Source of the DNA: Gemmatimonadota bacterium
GTDB lineage: Bacteria > Gemmatimonadota > Gemmatimonadetes > Palauibacterales > Palauibacteraceae
Reading direction: 5' to 3'
DNA: 60,812 nucleotides
NCBI GenBank assembly: GCA_023554245.1
Contig: JAMJQL010000088.1
Location: 1 to 60,812, forward strand
Shown: positions 8,876 to 17,984 of the stretch, piece by piece
How the letters are laid out: the number at the start of each line of letters is the position of its first letter
Numbering within the stretch: position 1 is the first letter of the stretch
Notes under the pieces: model-generated
What the model saw: only the letters and a program-made list of their open reading frames with translations
Told to the model about the DNA's origin: nothing
Database searches by the model: none
Made by a program: the position numbers and the translations under genes

Positions 8876-10267
8876 TCAGACTCCCAGCGCATGGCCCTCG
8901 AGCTCCCTGGCTGAGCGGTGCGCGGTATCGGTGATGTCTCCGGCCCCCATGAACAGGAACACGGTGTCGGGCCTGGCCCTCTTCACCAGCTTCGTCACTT
9001 CGTCTGCATCCGCGAGGCGCAGGTGCCCGGGCGCGTCCCTGACGACGAGCGACGAGTCGACGCCCGGTATCGGCCTTTCACGCGCAGCATAGACAGGCAG
9101 CACCAGCACCTGGTCCGCCGCGGCCAGCTCGAGCCCGAATTCCCTGGCCATGGATTCGGTGCGACTGTAGAGATGAGGCTGGAATACCGCTACGATTCGC
9201 GCCGCCGGCCACGCCGATCGAACCGCGGCCACCGACGCTCGGACCTCCGTCGGGTGGTGCGCGTAGTCGTCGACCACGATCACCCCACCCCGCGACGCGA
9301 TCTTCTGCAGACGTCGCTCCACGCCGCGGAAGTGACCCAGGCAACCCGAAAGAGCCTCCGCGTCGACACCCAGCCGACTCGCAGCGAGGAGTGCGGCCGC
9401 CGCATTCTGCGCATTGTGGGCTCCAGTGGCGCCCAGATCGAATGAGAGATCCAGCTCCCGTCCCCGGAGACGACAGCGTTGCCCGTCGGCCGCCGACGCG
9501 ATCACCTCGAGCCGGTAGTCGGCCGAGTCATCGAATCCGTAGGCGGTCGCCGATGGAAGTCGGTCCGCCAGAGCGCGGGCTCCCTCGTCGTCTGCACACA
9601 CCAGCACGCCCTCGCGCTCCACGGCCCGGCCGGCGAACAGCGCAAATGAGGAACGCAGCTCCTGTTCGTCCTCGTAACACTCGAGGTGCTCCGGCTCCAC
9701 CGAAGTCACGATCGCGAGCGTCGGATCGAGCTGCAGGAACGACCGGTCGTACTCATCGGCTTCGACCACGGCTTCCGGGCCCGCCCCGATTCGAGCGTTA
9801 CCGCCCCATTCCGGAACGTGTCCCCCCACCAGGACGAGCGGATCCCGACCCGCCGCCTCCAGCGCCAGTCCGAGCATCGTCGTGACCGTCGTCTTGCCGT
9901 GAGTACCTGCTACAGCAGCCAGACGACGGTCGTTTACCAGAGCCCCGAGCATCGAGGATCGTTTGATCACCGGAACACCGGCGCGGTTCGCCGCGCTCAG
10001 TGCTGGATGATCGGGCGGTATGGCTGAGCTTCGGACTACGAGAGCCGATTCCTGCGCATGCCCGGTATCGGTATCCGGCACGACGTTCACTCCTACGGCC
10101 GAAAGAGTCGAGGCTGAGCGCGAATCCCGGTCGGACCCGGACACGATCCAGCCCCCCTCCACCAGCACTTCCGCGAGGGCGCGCATTCCGGCACCAGCGA
10201 CGCCGAGCAGATGGACACGCGATCCGCCCGGCGGCAGATCCGATCGGCTCAATGGACGATCAGACAT
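8876..10267 (-). CDS. murC: UDP-N-acetylmuramate--L-alanine ligase MurC
   Basis: ATP-dependent cytoplasmic ligase that adds L-Ala to UDP-MurNAc. 463 residues. Motifs in order: LLGVAGAGMRALAE (Rossmann-like UDP site), SGSDRDSRS, P-loop VAGTHGKTTVTTM, VVEADEYDRSFLQLDP, NAQNAAAALLAA and DDYAHHPTEV. The ATG at 10267 overlaps the last 8 bases of murG and places the first motif about 20 residues in, as in the family. Two further in-frame ATGs lie upstream inside murG (10288 and 10309), so the exact start is uncertain. Confidence 0.95.
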   Translation of the reverse strand: MSDRPLSRSDLPPGGSRVHLLGVAGAGMRALAEVLVEGGWIVSGSDRDSRSASTLSAVGVNVVPDTDTGHAQESALVVRSSAIPPDHPALSAANRAGVPVIKRSSMLGALVNDRRLAAVAGTHGKTTVTTMLGLALEAAGRDPLVLVGGHVPEWGGNARIGAGPEAVVEADEYDRSFLQLDPTLAIVTSVEPEHLECYEDEQELRSSFALFAGRAVEREGVLVCADDEGARALADRLPSATAYGFDDSADYRLEVIASAADGQRCRLRGRELDLSFDLGATGAHNAQNAAAALLAASRLGVDAEALSGCLGHFRGVERRLQKIASRGGVIVVDDYAHHPTEVRASVAAVRSAWPAARIVAVFQPHLYSRTESMAREFGLELAAADQVLVLPVYAARERPIPGVDSSLVVRDAPGHLRLADADEVTKLVKRARPDTVFLFMGAGDITDTAHRSARELEGHALGV

Positions 10268-11429
10268 CCGTGCGCACCGCCGAATCATCCAACGTCCGCC
10301 GCGCTCCATCTTCGTTCGATCGGTCGGCCGCCAGGTCCAGGAGCTCCCCGGCGATTCGACCGGCTGCATCCGGTCGTCCGCGTGAGGCCATCGCTTCGGC
10401 CATCTGAAGCAGCCGCTCCTCCTCGGCAAGCAGCGCGAGGACCTCCTCCCACAAATCTCCCGTCTTCATCGATCGCTCCTCGAGCATGACTGCCGCTCCG
10501 GCGGCCTCCAGTGCCGCTGCGTTGTGGACCTGGTGATTTCCGGCTGCAGCCGGAAAGGGAACGAACACGGCTGGAACGCCTGCCACCGCCAGTTCGGAAC
10601 AGAACATCGCGCCGGAACGGGCGATCGCCAGGTCGATCCCGGAGAGCCGGGCGCCCAGGTCGTCGATCCACGCGACGGTCAGAATCCGTTCCGCCCACGG
10701 CGTCGCCTCGACCGCCTCCCGGACGGACGTGAGATGATCCGGGCCGGTGACCCAGACGAGCGTGGTCCCATCCGGCCAGCGTCTCGCTGCGGCCAGGTCG
10801 GCCGCCAGCTGATCGTTGAGGCCTCGCGCTCCCTGGCTGCCTCCGATCACCGCGACCACGCGGCCCTCCGGCCAGCGAAATCCTCCGGCCCCGTTCTGCA
10901 TCCCGTTCGGTCGACGAGCCGCGACCGGATTCCCCCACGCCAGCACGCGGGTGCGTGCGCCGGCCTGGAGGTGGTCGGCCGCTTCGGGATATCCAAGGAA
11001 GACCCTGTCCACCCGGGGTGCGAGACGGCGGGTCACCAGGCCGGGAATCGCGTTCTGTTCCTGCAGCGCGGTCAGGCGGCCGGCGAAGATCCCATGAAGG
11101 ACGGCTGGACCGGACGCGTAGCCCCCGGTTCCCACGACGACCTGAGGGTCCAGCTCCCGGAATATTCGGGCGAGTCCGGCGACTACGGCCGGAGCCGTGG
11201 AGAGCAGGCGCCAGTTGTCGAGCGGCCGGCGGCGGCTGAGCGGCTGCATCGGCAGCAGCCGGAAAGGCACGCCCGCCTCGGGCAGTACTCTCGCCTCGAT
11301 TCCACGTTCGGCGCCGACCAGCATCAACTCGACGTCAGGTCGGGCTTCACGCAGAGCGGCGGCGAGATTCAGGGCCGGCATGAGGTGTCCCCCCGTTCCT
11401 CCGCCCGCGAGCAGGATGCGTGCGCCCAT
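10260..11429 (-). CDS. murG: Lipid II synthase MurG (UDP-GlcNAc transferase)
   Basis: GT28 glycosyltransferase that adds GlcNAc to lipid I on the inner face of the membrane. 389 residues. The N-terminal glycine-rich loop GGGTGGHLMPAL and the second loop GTGGYASGPAVL are the two G-loops of the acceptor domain; the C-terminal donor domain has VIGGSQGARGLND, IARSGAMFCSELAVAGVPAVFVPFP and the GNHQVHNA stretch. Starts 3 bases after the ftsW stop. Confidence 0.96.
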   Translation of the reverse strand: MGARILLAGGGTGGHLMPALNLAAALREARPDVELMLVGAERGIEARVLPEAGVPFRLLPMQPLSRRRPLDNWRLLSTAPAVVAGLARIFRELDPQVVVGTGGYASGPAVLHGIFAGRLTALQEQNAIPGLVTRRLAPRVDRVFLGYPEAADHLQAGARTRVLAWGNPVAARRPNGMQNGAGGFRWPEGRVVAVIGGSQGARGLNDQLAADLAAARRWPDGTTLVWVTGPDHLTSVREAVEATPWAERILTVAWIDDLGARLSGIDLAIARSGAMFCSELAVAGVPAVFVPFPAAAGNHQVHNAAALEAAGAAVMLEERSMKTGDLWEEVLALLAEEERLLQMAEAMASRGRPDAAGRIAGELLDLAADRSNEDGARRTLDDSAVRTDV

Positions 11430-11432
11430 CGC

Positions 11433-12599
11433 TCAGCTCTCTCCCGCCGAAGAAACGTTCAGCAGGATGCCGGCCGACCCCAGCGCGATCACGAGATTCG
11501 TTCCTCCCGCGCTGACGAAGGGAAGGTTGACCCCCGTAGTCGGCAGCAGCCCCAGCGCGATGCCGATGTGCGCGAACGCGCCGAGAGCGATTCCCGCCGT
11601 GATGCCGGTAGCCAGCAGACGGCCGAACAGGTCAGGTGCCGCGCGGGCGATGCGAAAGCCGAGCAGCGACCAGATCGCGAACAGTGCAATGACGAGCACC
11701 ACACCCAGAAATCCCCATTCCTCGGCGATGATCGAGAAGATGAAGTCATTCTGTGGCTCGGGAAGGAACTGCATCTTGGTGGTGCTTCGCCCGAATCCCA
11801 CTCCGGTGAGCCCCCCGGAACCGATCGCGATCAACGACTGCTGCAGCTGATAGCCCGCGGCTCCGGCGGCGGACTCGGGATCGAGAAACGCGAGAACCCG
11901 ACGGAGGCGGTACTGCGCGGTGAGAACCTGGGTGACCGCCAGCACCACGACGATGCTGCCGAGCGCTGCGAAGTGCGCCAGCCGTGCTCCCGCCGCGAAC
12001 AGCACGGTGCCGGCGAGCATCGCCACCCACATCGCAGCGGAGAAGTGGGGCTCGAGCAGAATGAGCAGACAGACGGGGGTGAGAATCACCAGGAAAGGCA
12101 GCACGCCTTCGCGGAAATCGCCGAGCTGATCCTGTTTCTTGACCGCCAGGGCCGCCGTCCAGATCACGACGGCCAGCTTCGCCAGCTCCGAAGGCTGAAT
12201 CCGCAGACCCAGGTCCAGCCATCGACGGGCCCCGTTGATTTCCGGCGCGATCGCCTCGGTACCGGGAAGCACCAGGGGAACGAGGAGAAGCGCGGCAATC
12301 CCCATGATCGGCCAGGCCAGCCGGCGGTAGATCCGATAGTCGACCACGCTGGCGATTGCCATCGCGAAGCAGCCGAGCCCCGCACGGCTGGCTTGCTGGA
12401 ACAGGTAGTACGTGTCGGGGCGGCCCGCCTGTTGTGCCACGTACGAACTCGCGCTGTAGACCGAGAGCAACCCGAAGCCTGCAAGTGTCAGCGTCGTTCC
12501 CAGCAGGAATCTCCCCGAGGCGGACGGAGACTCGCTCGAAGGTCGAACCGGAAAACCCCGCAGACCGAGGGCCGTGGCGTTCGAGGGCCGGTGAGGCAT
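11433..12599 (-). CDS. ftsW: SEDS peptidoglycan polymerase FtsW
   Basis: Polytopic SEDS glycosyltransferase that polymerises septal glycan with FtsI. 388 residues with about ten membrane segments. Family signatures include INGARRWLDLGLRIQPSELAK, PHFSAAMWV (equivalent of the PDxG region, here beginning LLEPHFS), GSGGLTGVGFGRST and LPTTGVNLPFVSAGGTNL. Position between murD and murG beside ftsI argues for FtsW rather than RodA. Start overlaps the murD stop by one base (TGATG). Confidence 0.95.
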   Translation of the reverse strand: MPHRPSNATALGLRGFPVRPSSESPSASGRFLLGTTLTLAGFGLLSVYSASSYVAQQAGRPDTYYLFQQASRAGLGCFAMAIASVVDYRIYRRLAWPIMGIAALLLVPLVLPGTEAIAPEINGARRWLDLGLRIQPSELAKLAVVIWTAALAVKKQDQLGDFREGVLPFLVILTPVCLLILLEPHFSAAMWVAMLAGTVLFAAGARLAHFAALGSIVVVLAVTQVLTAQYRLRRVLAFLDPESAAGAAGYQLQQSLIAIGSGGLTGVGFGRSTTKMQFLPEPQNDFIFSIIAEEWGFLGVVLVIALFAIWSLLGFRIARAAPDLFGRLLATGITAGIALGAFAHIGIALGLLPTTGVNLPFVSAGGTNLVIALGSAGILLNVSSAGES

Positions 12600-13993
12600 C
12601 AGGAACCTCCCCCGGAGCCGGTCAGTGCGAGCACCGCCGCCTCGAATGCGCGTCCCCGGGCGGCGTAGTTCGGAAACATGTCGTAGCTGGAGCAGGCTGG
12701 CGCGAGCAGCACTACGTCGCCGGCTCGTGCCAGATCGGACGCGGTCCGGACAGCCGCATCGAGCCCGGACTCGGTGATGACCGACTCCACGGCGTCCTTC
12801 ATGGCAGGCACGATCAGCGGCGCCGCTTCACCAAACGCGATCACGGCGCGCACCCGTCCCTGCGCGGCATCTGCGATCGCGTCGTAGGGCTGCCCCTTGT
12901 GCCGGCCACCGAGAAGCAGGATCACCGGTCGATCGAACGCGGTCACAGCGGCTACGGCTGCTGCCACGTTGGTCGCCTTCGAATCGTCCACCCAGAGGAC
13001 TCCGGATCGCTCGACCACGGCCTGCAGACGGTGCGGAAGACCTTCGAAGCTGCGAAGCGCCGCTGGAATCCTGTCCGGATCCGCTCCGGCGAGGACAGCC
13101 GCGACACAGGCCGCCAGAGCATTGGCCAGGTTGTGCCGTCCGAGCAGGCCCAGGTCCTCGAGGGATGCCCAGCGACGCGGCGCCGAGTGCGGCTCCATCC
13201 GGCCGAGCAGCGTGCGTTCGGATCCGACCCAGGCTCCGATCTCGATCTCCTGCTCCGTCGAGAACAGATAACGCCGGCCCGACGCTCCCTCGGCGAGCCT
13301 CAGGACGGCCGCATCATCTGCGTTCAGAACCCATGCGGGATTCTCGGAAGCCCGCTCGAAGAGCCGGGCTTTGTCGGCATAGTAGCTGTCCAGGTCGCGG
13401 TACCGGTCGAGGTGATCGGGGGCGAGGTTGAGCAACACGCCGATCTCGGTTTCGAACTCGACCAGATCGGCCAGCTGGAAGGAGCTCAGCTCTACCACCA
13501 CCCAGTCCGGCTGACGATCGGACAGGGCGCACTCCGACAGCGGGCGCCCGACGTTGCCCACGGCTTCGGCATCGATTCCCGACGAGGCCAAAAGGTGCGT
13601 GGTGAGCTGCGTGGCCGTCGTCTTGCCGTTGGTTCCCGTGATCCCGATCACCCGACTGCGCAGCGAGCGGTAGGCGAGCTCGACCTCGGCGATCGTGGGT
13701 ATCCCGGCTCGCGTGACGGCCTGTCGCACCTCGGAGAACGGACCAATTCCCGGACTTGTCACGACGAGATCCGACGCGAGGATTTTCTCCATGTCGTGGC
13801 GCCCCGCTTCCGCGTCGATCCCCAGGCCTCGCAGCAAGTCCACTGATTCTCTCTGAGCGGAGCCCGAAGCCCTGTCGCTGGCATAAACCTCCGCATTCTG
13901 ACGCCGGGCGAGGCGAGCTGCCGCCGTACCCGAAACCCCCAGTCCGAGAACGGCCACCCGGGCCCCCGCATCGAACGCCGCTGCGCGGATCAT
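12599..13993 (-). CDS. murD: UDP-N-acetylmuramoylalanine--D-glutamate ligase MurD
   Basis: Adds D-Glu to UDP-MurNAc-L-Ala. 464 residues. N-terminal nucleotide site AVLGLGVSGTAAARLA; central ATP-binding domain with VIGITGTNGKTTATQL, VVELSSFQLADL and LNLAPDHLDRY; C-terminal domain with GLPHRLQAV, WVDDSKATN and LLLGGRHKGQPYD, ending in LLAPACSSYDMF, a recognisable MurD signature. Start overlaps the mraY stop as TGATG. Confidence 0.96.
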   Translation of the reverse strand: MIRAAAFDAGARVAVLGLGVSGTAAARLARRQNAEVYASDRASGSAQRESVDLLRGLGIDAEAGRHDMEKILASDLVVTSPGIGPFSEVRQAVTRAGIPTIAEVELAYRSLRSRVIGITGTNGKTTATQLTTHLLASSGIDAEAVGNVGRPLSECALSDRQPDWVVVELSSFQLADLVEFETEIGVLLNLAPDHLDRYRDLDSYYADKARLFERASENPAWVLNADDAAVLRLAEGASGRRYLFSTEQEIEIGAWVGSERTLLGRMEPHSAPRRWASLEDLGLLGRHNLANALAACVAAVLAGADPDRIPAALRSFEGLPHRLQAVVERSGVLWVDDSKATNVAAAVAAVTAFDRPVILLLGGRHKGQPYDAIADAAQGRVRAVIAFGEAAPLIVPAMKDAVESVITESGLDAAVRTASDLARAGDVVLLAPACSSYDMFPNYAARGRAFEAAVLALTGSGGGS

Positions 13994-15099
13994 CAGCGGA
14001 CCTTCATGGTAGCGAGCGCCGCGAGGGCGAAGATGATCGCCACGATGTAGAAGCGGATCACCACTCTCGTCTCAGGCCAACCGAGCTGCTCGAAGTGGTG
14101 ATGGAGCGGAGCCATCCGGAAGACGCGTCGTCCGGTACCCGTCCGCCAGCGCGTGAGCTTGAAGCCGCCGGTCTGCACCATCACGGATAGCGCCTCGGCC
14201 ACGAAGATCCCGCCTACGATGATCAGAAGCAGCTCGGATTTCAGCAGCACGGCCACGGTCCCGATCGCCCCACCCAGCGCGAGCGAGCCGGTATCGCCCA
14301 TGAAGACGGTCGCGGGAGGCGCATTGAACCAGAGAAAGCCGATCGCTGCCCCCGAGACCGCCACGCAGAACACGGTCAATTCTCCTGCGTCCGGCAGATA
14401 CGGAAGACCGAGATAGAACGAAGTGTCGACGCGGCCCATTACGTAGGCGAAGACCCCGAATGTCAGCGAAGCGATGGCCGACAGGCCTGCCGCGAGTCCG
14501 TCCAGACCATCCGTCAGGTTGACCGCATTCGCGCTTCCGGCGACCACACAGGCCGCGAACAGGGGGAAGACCACCGGGGCGAATACGAGATGCACATTCT
14601 TGAAGAAGGGGACGAGGCGATGCGTTACCTCCCGCGATTCTGGAGCGCTCACGAGAAGCAACGCCCCGAAAGCGAGCCCGAGCGCGAATTGCCAGACCAG
14701 TTTGTGGCGGGCAATCAGGCCCCTCGACTCGTGCCGGACGATCTTGAGCCAGTCATCGGTGAATCCTATCGCCCCCATTCCGAGCGTCATCCCGAGCGCC
14801 GCGATCACCGACCAGCCGTCGAAGCGAGCCCACAGCAACGTGGAAACGGTGAGAGCCACCAGCATGATAAGCCCACCCATGGTGGGCGTCCCCTGCTTCC
14901 GTCGGTGCGTCTTCGGACCGTCCAGGCGGACGATTTGTCCGAGACTCCGCGCTTCCAGCCGTCGGATGATGGGCGGCCCGGCGACGAAGCAGACCAGCAG
15001 CGCCGTCACCATCGCGCCCGCGGCTCGGAAAGAGATGTACTGAAACAGGTTGAACAGTATGTGCCGATCCGCGAGCGGAAACAGGAAGTGATACAGCAT
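13993..15099 (-). CDS. mraY: Phospho-MurNAc-pentapeptide translocase MraY
   Basis: Integral membrane enzyme that transfers phospho-MurNAc-pentapeptide to undecaprenyl phosphate, making lipid I. 368 residues with about ten membrane segments. Signatures: THRRKQGTPTMGGL, the GFTDDWLKI aspartate pair, NAVNLTDGLDGLAAG, FMGDTGSLALGG and the HHHFEQLGWPE motif near the end. Start overlaps the murF stop (TGATG). Confidence 0.97.
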   Translation of the reverse strand: MLYHFLFPLADRHILFNLFQYISFRAAGAMVTALLVCFVAGPPIIRRLEARSLGQIVRLDGPKTHRRKQGTPTMGGLIMLVALTVSTLLWARFDGWSVIAALGMTLGMGAIGFTDDWLKIVRHESRGLIARHKLVWQFALGLAFGALLLVSAPESREVTHRLVPFFKNVHLVFAPVVFPLFAACVVAGSANAVNLTDGLDGLAAGLSAIASLTFGVFAYVMGRVDTSFYLGLPYLPDAGELTVFCVAVSGAAIGFLWFNAPPATVFMGDTGSLALGGAIGTVAVLLKSELLLIIVGGIFVAEALSVMVQTGGFKLTRWRTGTGRRVFRMAPLHHHFEQLGWPETRVVIRFYIVAIIFALAALATMKVR

Positions 15100-16469
15100 C
15101 AGCTTCCCTCGCCGAACCGGGCTTCCAGCCCATCGATAACTCGTTCCAGTCGCTCCCCTCGCGATGCCTTGACGAGGATCACTTCGTCGCCCGTCAATCG
15201 GGCCGCGATCGCCTCGACGGCCGAGGCAGCGCTGCTCGCGCGCTCGACCCGTGTGCCATTCGCCGCTGCAGACAGGCGCTCGAAGGCGGGGCCGAAGTCC
15301 CCGAGCGCCACTACCTGAGCGAACCCCGCCTCCACCAGCGATCGCGCCACTTCCTCGTGCGCCAGATTCGAATGCGCACCGAGTTCGAGCATCGAGCCGA
15401 CGACGGCCGCCAGTCGCCGTCCGGGAAACGCCTTCACGCAGTAGTCGATCGCCGCCGCGAACGACTCCGGGTTGGCGTTGTAGCAGTCGGCGACGATCGT
15501 GAGCTCACCCAGCTGGCGGAGTGCGCCCCGCATCCCGACGGGTCGGTACTGTGCGATACCTCCGGACACGCCGGCCGAGGAGACGCCGATCGCCTCTGCC
15601 ATGGCAGCCGCGAGAATCGCATCCCTCAGGTGGTGCTCTCCCCCGGCGGGCACGACGTACCTCGTGCCACCGCGCTCGAACCAGCAGGTCGTCGCGTCGA
15701 TACCCCAACGGTCGGGCCGCCAGTCCGCATCGTCGTCGAGCCCCGCGACCCTGGCATCAGCACGGATCTCCCGCGCGGACCGACCGAGCAATGACGGCTT
15801 TTCGCCTACGACCACACTGCCCGCCGGGCGCGCGGCGCGAACCAGGGCGAGCTTTTCGCGGAGCACACCCGATTCATCGCCGAAGCCTTCGAGGTGCGCC
15901 GGACCGATCGTGGTGATCAGAGCATCGTCTGGCTCGGCTATGGCGGCCAGACGCGCAATCTCGCCCGGGGCGTTGCTGCCCATCTCGAGGACCCAGACTT
16001 CCGCATCGGGAGGCGCGGCGAGTACCGTGAGCGGCACGCCGATGAGGTTGTTGAAATTGCCCTCGGTCGCATGGACCCGGCGTTCGCCACCGATCGCGCA
16101 CGCCAGCATTTCCTTCACGGTCGTCTTGCCGCTGCTGCCGGTCACTCCGACCACCCGCGCGGCACATCGACGACGGTACAGTCGGGCGAGGTCACCGAGC
16201 GCTCTTGTCGTGTCGGGCACCGGAAACCACTCCAGGTCCAGCGGCGGCAGCTCACGACCCTCCTGCACCACCGCTCCCAGGGCACCCTTCCTGGCCGCCC
16301 GTTCGAGGTAATCGAAGCCGTCGAAGCGATCACCCGAAAGCGCTACGAACAGGGCTCCTTTCTTGAGTTGACGCGTGTCGGTAGACACTGAGCCGAACCG
16401 CACTCGTTGAGAGGAACCCGGCAAGCCGAGCGCGCGGCGGATTTCGTGTCCGTCGAACTGGGCGCTCAT
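15099..16469 (-). CDS. murF: UDP-MurNAc-tripeptide--D-Ala-D-Ala ligase MurF
   Basis: Adds the D-Ala-D-Ala dipeptide to complete the UDP-MurNAc-pentapeptide. 456 residues. FGSVSTDTRQLKKGALFVAL is the N-terminal UDP site; the P-loop reads GVTGSSGKTTVKEML (a Ser replaces the common Asn); then ATEGNFNNLIGVPLTVL, EMGSNAPGEI and VADCYNANPESFAAAI. Overlaps murE by 4 bases as ATGA. Confidence 0.96.
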   Translation of the reverse strand: MSAQFDGHEIRRALGLPGSSQRVRFGSVSTDTRQLKKGALFVALSGDRFDGFDYLERAARKGALGAVVQEGRELPPLDLEWFPVPDTTRALGDLARLYRRRCAARVVGVTGSSGKTTVKEMLACAIGGERRVHATEGNFNNLIGVPLTVLAAPPDAEVWVLEMGSNAPGEIARLAAIAEPDDALITTIGPAHLEGFGDESGVLREKLALVRAARPAGSVVVGEKPSLLGRSAREIRADARVAGLDDDADWRPDRWGIDATTCWFERGGTRYVVPAGGEHHLRDAILAAAMAEAIGVSSAGVSGGIAQYRPVGMRGALRQLGELTIVADCYNANPESFAAAIDYCVKAFPGRRLAAVVGSMLELGAHSNLAHEEVARSLVEAGFAQVVALGDFGPAFERLSAAANGTRVERASSAASAVEAIAARLTGDEVILVKASRGERLERVIDGLEARFGEGS

Positions 16470-17932
16470 CGTTTCCGTTCCCTCTGCGCCAGCAGGTCTG
16501 CGACCACCACGGCTTCATCGAAAGGCAGACGCTCCTCTCCCACTTCCTGGTAGGTCTCGTGTCCCTTTCCGGCGAGGAGTATTCCGTCGTTCGCCTCAGC
16601 CATTTCCAGAGCTGTGCGGATCGCCTCGCGCCTGTCGACGATTGCCTCCCACGCACCGGCTTGCAGCCCGGCGATGGTATCGTCGATGATTGCCGCAGGG
16701 TCTTCCGTGCGGGGATTGTCGGAAGTGATGACCGCGTAATCCGAGCCTTCGACTCCGATTCGACCCATTGCCGGACGCTTGCCCGCATCTCTGTCGCCGC
16801 CACAGCCGAACACCACGATCAGGCGACCGCGGATCGAGGGTCGGAGCGCCTCGAGCGCACGCTCGAGGGCATCCGGCGTGTGGGCGTAGTCGCGAACGAC
16901 GAGCGCAGGCCTGCGAACGAGCACCTCCATACGCCCCGGCACCTGGGGAGCCGCGGAGAGACCGAGCGCGATCTCGGTGGCGTCGAGGCCCAGTAGATGC
17001 GCTGCCGCCGCGGCGGCGAGTGCGTTGGAGATGTTGAAGGACCCGAGCAGCGGCAGCCGTACCTCGGATCGGCCCGAGGGGGTGACCAGATCCCATTCGC
17101 TCCCTCCGGCTGAGAACCGGGGGTCTTCAGCGCGCACATCGGCCGTCGCATCGAAGCCGTACCGCAGAACCTGCGCACTGCCGAACGCCTCCGAGTTCCA
17201 GGCCGGCTCGTCCGCGTTCACGGCGCACCCGCCATCCTGCCCGAGGAGCTCGATGAGACGCAGCTTGGCCTCGCGGTAAGCTCTCATGTCGACGTGATAG
17301 TCGAGGTGATCGCGAGTCAGGTTGGTGAATACTGCCACCGCGAGAGGTATCGCATCCGCGCGGTGCTGCTCGAGAGCGTGCGAGGAGACCTCCATCGCCA
17401 CGAAACGGGCGCCCTCGTCCAGCAGGGCCCGAAGGGTAGCCGAGAGTCCCAGCGCATCGGGCGTAGTCAGCCGGCCCTCCTCGAGGCGACCGTCCGGATG
17501 GAGCGTCCCGAGCGTACCAACCGCGGCACTCGCCATCCTGTGGGAGGTGAGATGCCGGAGCAGAAGCGCCGTGGTCGTCTTGCCGTTGGTGCCGGTAATT
17601 CCAGCGATCGTGAGGCGGCGCGCCGGGTCGCCCTGAAACAGTTCGGCCAGGTGGGAGGCTGCAATGCGGCTGTCAGATACCACGAAACGGGGGAGACCGC
17701 TCGCGCCTCCCGCCAGCTCGACGACCGCGCCCGCCGCACCCGCAGCCGCCACCCGATCGAGGAACGAGTGCCCGTCCACCCGGGTGCCTCGAATTGCGCA
17801 GAACAGATCGCCCGGCGTTACGAGACGGGAGTCGATTCGAAGCGCCGTGAAGCCGGGCGGCGGAGTACCCTCCCGGGTCACTTCCAGACCCGCTTCATGG
17901 AGCCTTCGCTCCACCCTGGCGCTACCGATCAC
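16466..17932 (-). CDS. murE: UDP-MurNAc-tripeptide synthetase MurE, meso-DAP type
   Basis: Adds the third stem-peptide residue. 488 residues from a GTG at 17932 with AGGA upstream; a longer reading frame enters ftsI and was not used. Motifs: LRIDSRLVTPGDLFCAI, P-loop GITGTNGKTTTALLL, EVSSHALEQHR, FTNLTRDHLDYH and YAHTPDALERAL. The amino acid selectivity motif reads DNPRTEDP; the Arg in DNPR is the known mark of meso-diaminopimelate-adding enzymes, so the wall is predicted to be DAP-type. Confidence 0.95.
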   Translation of the reverse strand: MIGSARVERRLHEAGLEVTREGTPPPGFTALRIDSRLVTPGDLFCAIRGTRVDGHSFLDRVAAAGAAGAVVELAGGASGLPRFVVSDSRIAASHLAELFQGDPARRLTIAGITGTNGKTTTALLLRHLTSHRMASAAVGTLGTLHPDGRLEEGRLTTPDALGLSATLRALLDEGARFVAMEVSSHALEQHRADAIPLAVAVFTNLTRDHLDYHVDMRAYREAKLRLIELLGQDGGCAVNADEPAWNSEAFGSAQVLRYGFDATADVRAEDPRFSAGGSEWDLVTPSGRSEVRLPLLGSFNISNALAAAAAAHLLGLDATEIALGLSAAPQVPGRMEVLVRRPALVVRDYAHTPDALERALEALRPSIRGRLIVVFGCGGDRDAGKRPAMGRIGVEGSDYAVITSDNPRTEDPAAIIDDTIAGLQAGAWEAIVDRREAIRTALEMAEANDGILLAGKGHETYQEVGEERLPFDEAVVVADLLAQRERKR

Positions 17933-17984
17933 CTGCTGCGTCCTGCACGGTCCTCCCGTCCCGCTGATCCGCTGGGAATCCGTC

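Noticed and set aside
10524-12668. 714-codon open frame on the plus strand
   Set aside because: It is the complement of murG and ftsW, rich in Arg, His and Gln, with no ribosome site or domain; an artefact of codon bias.
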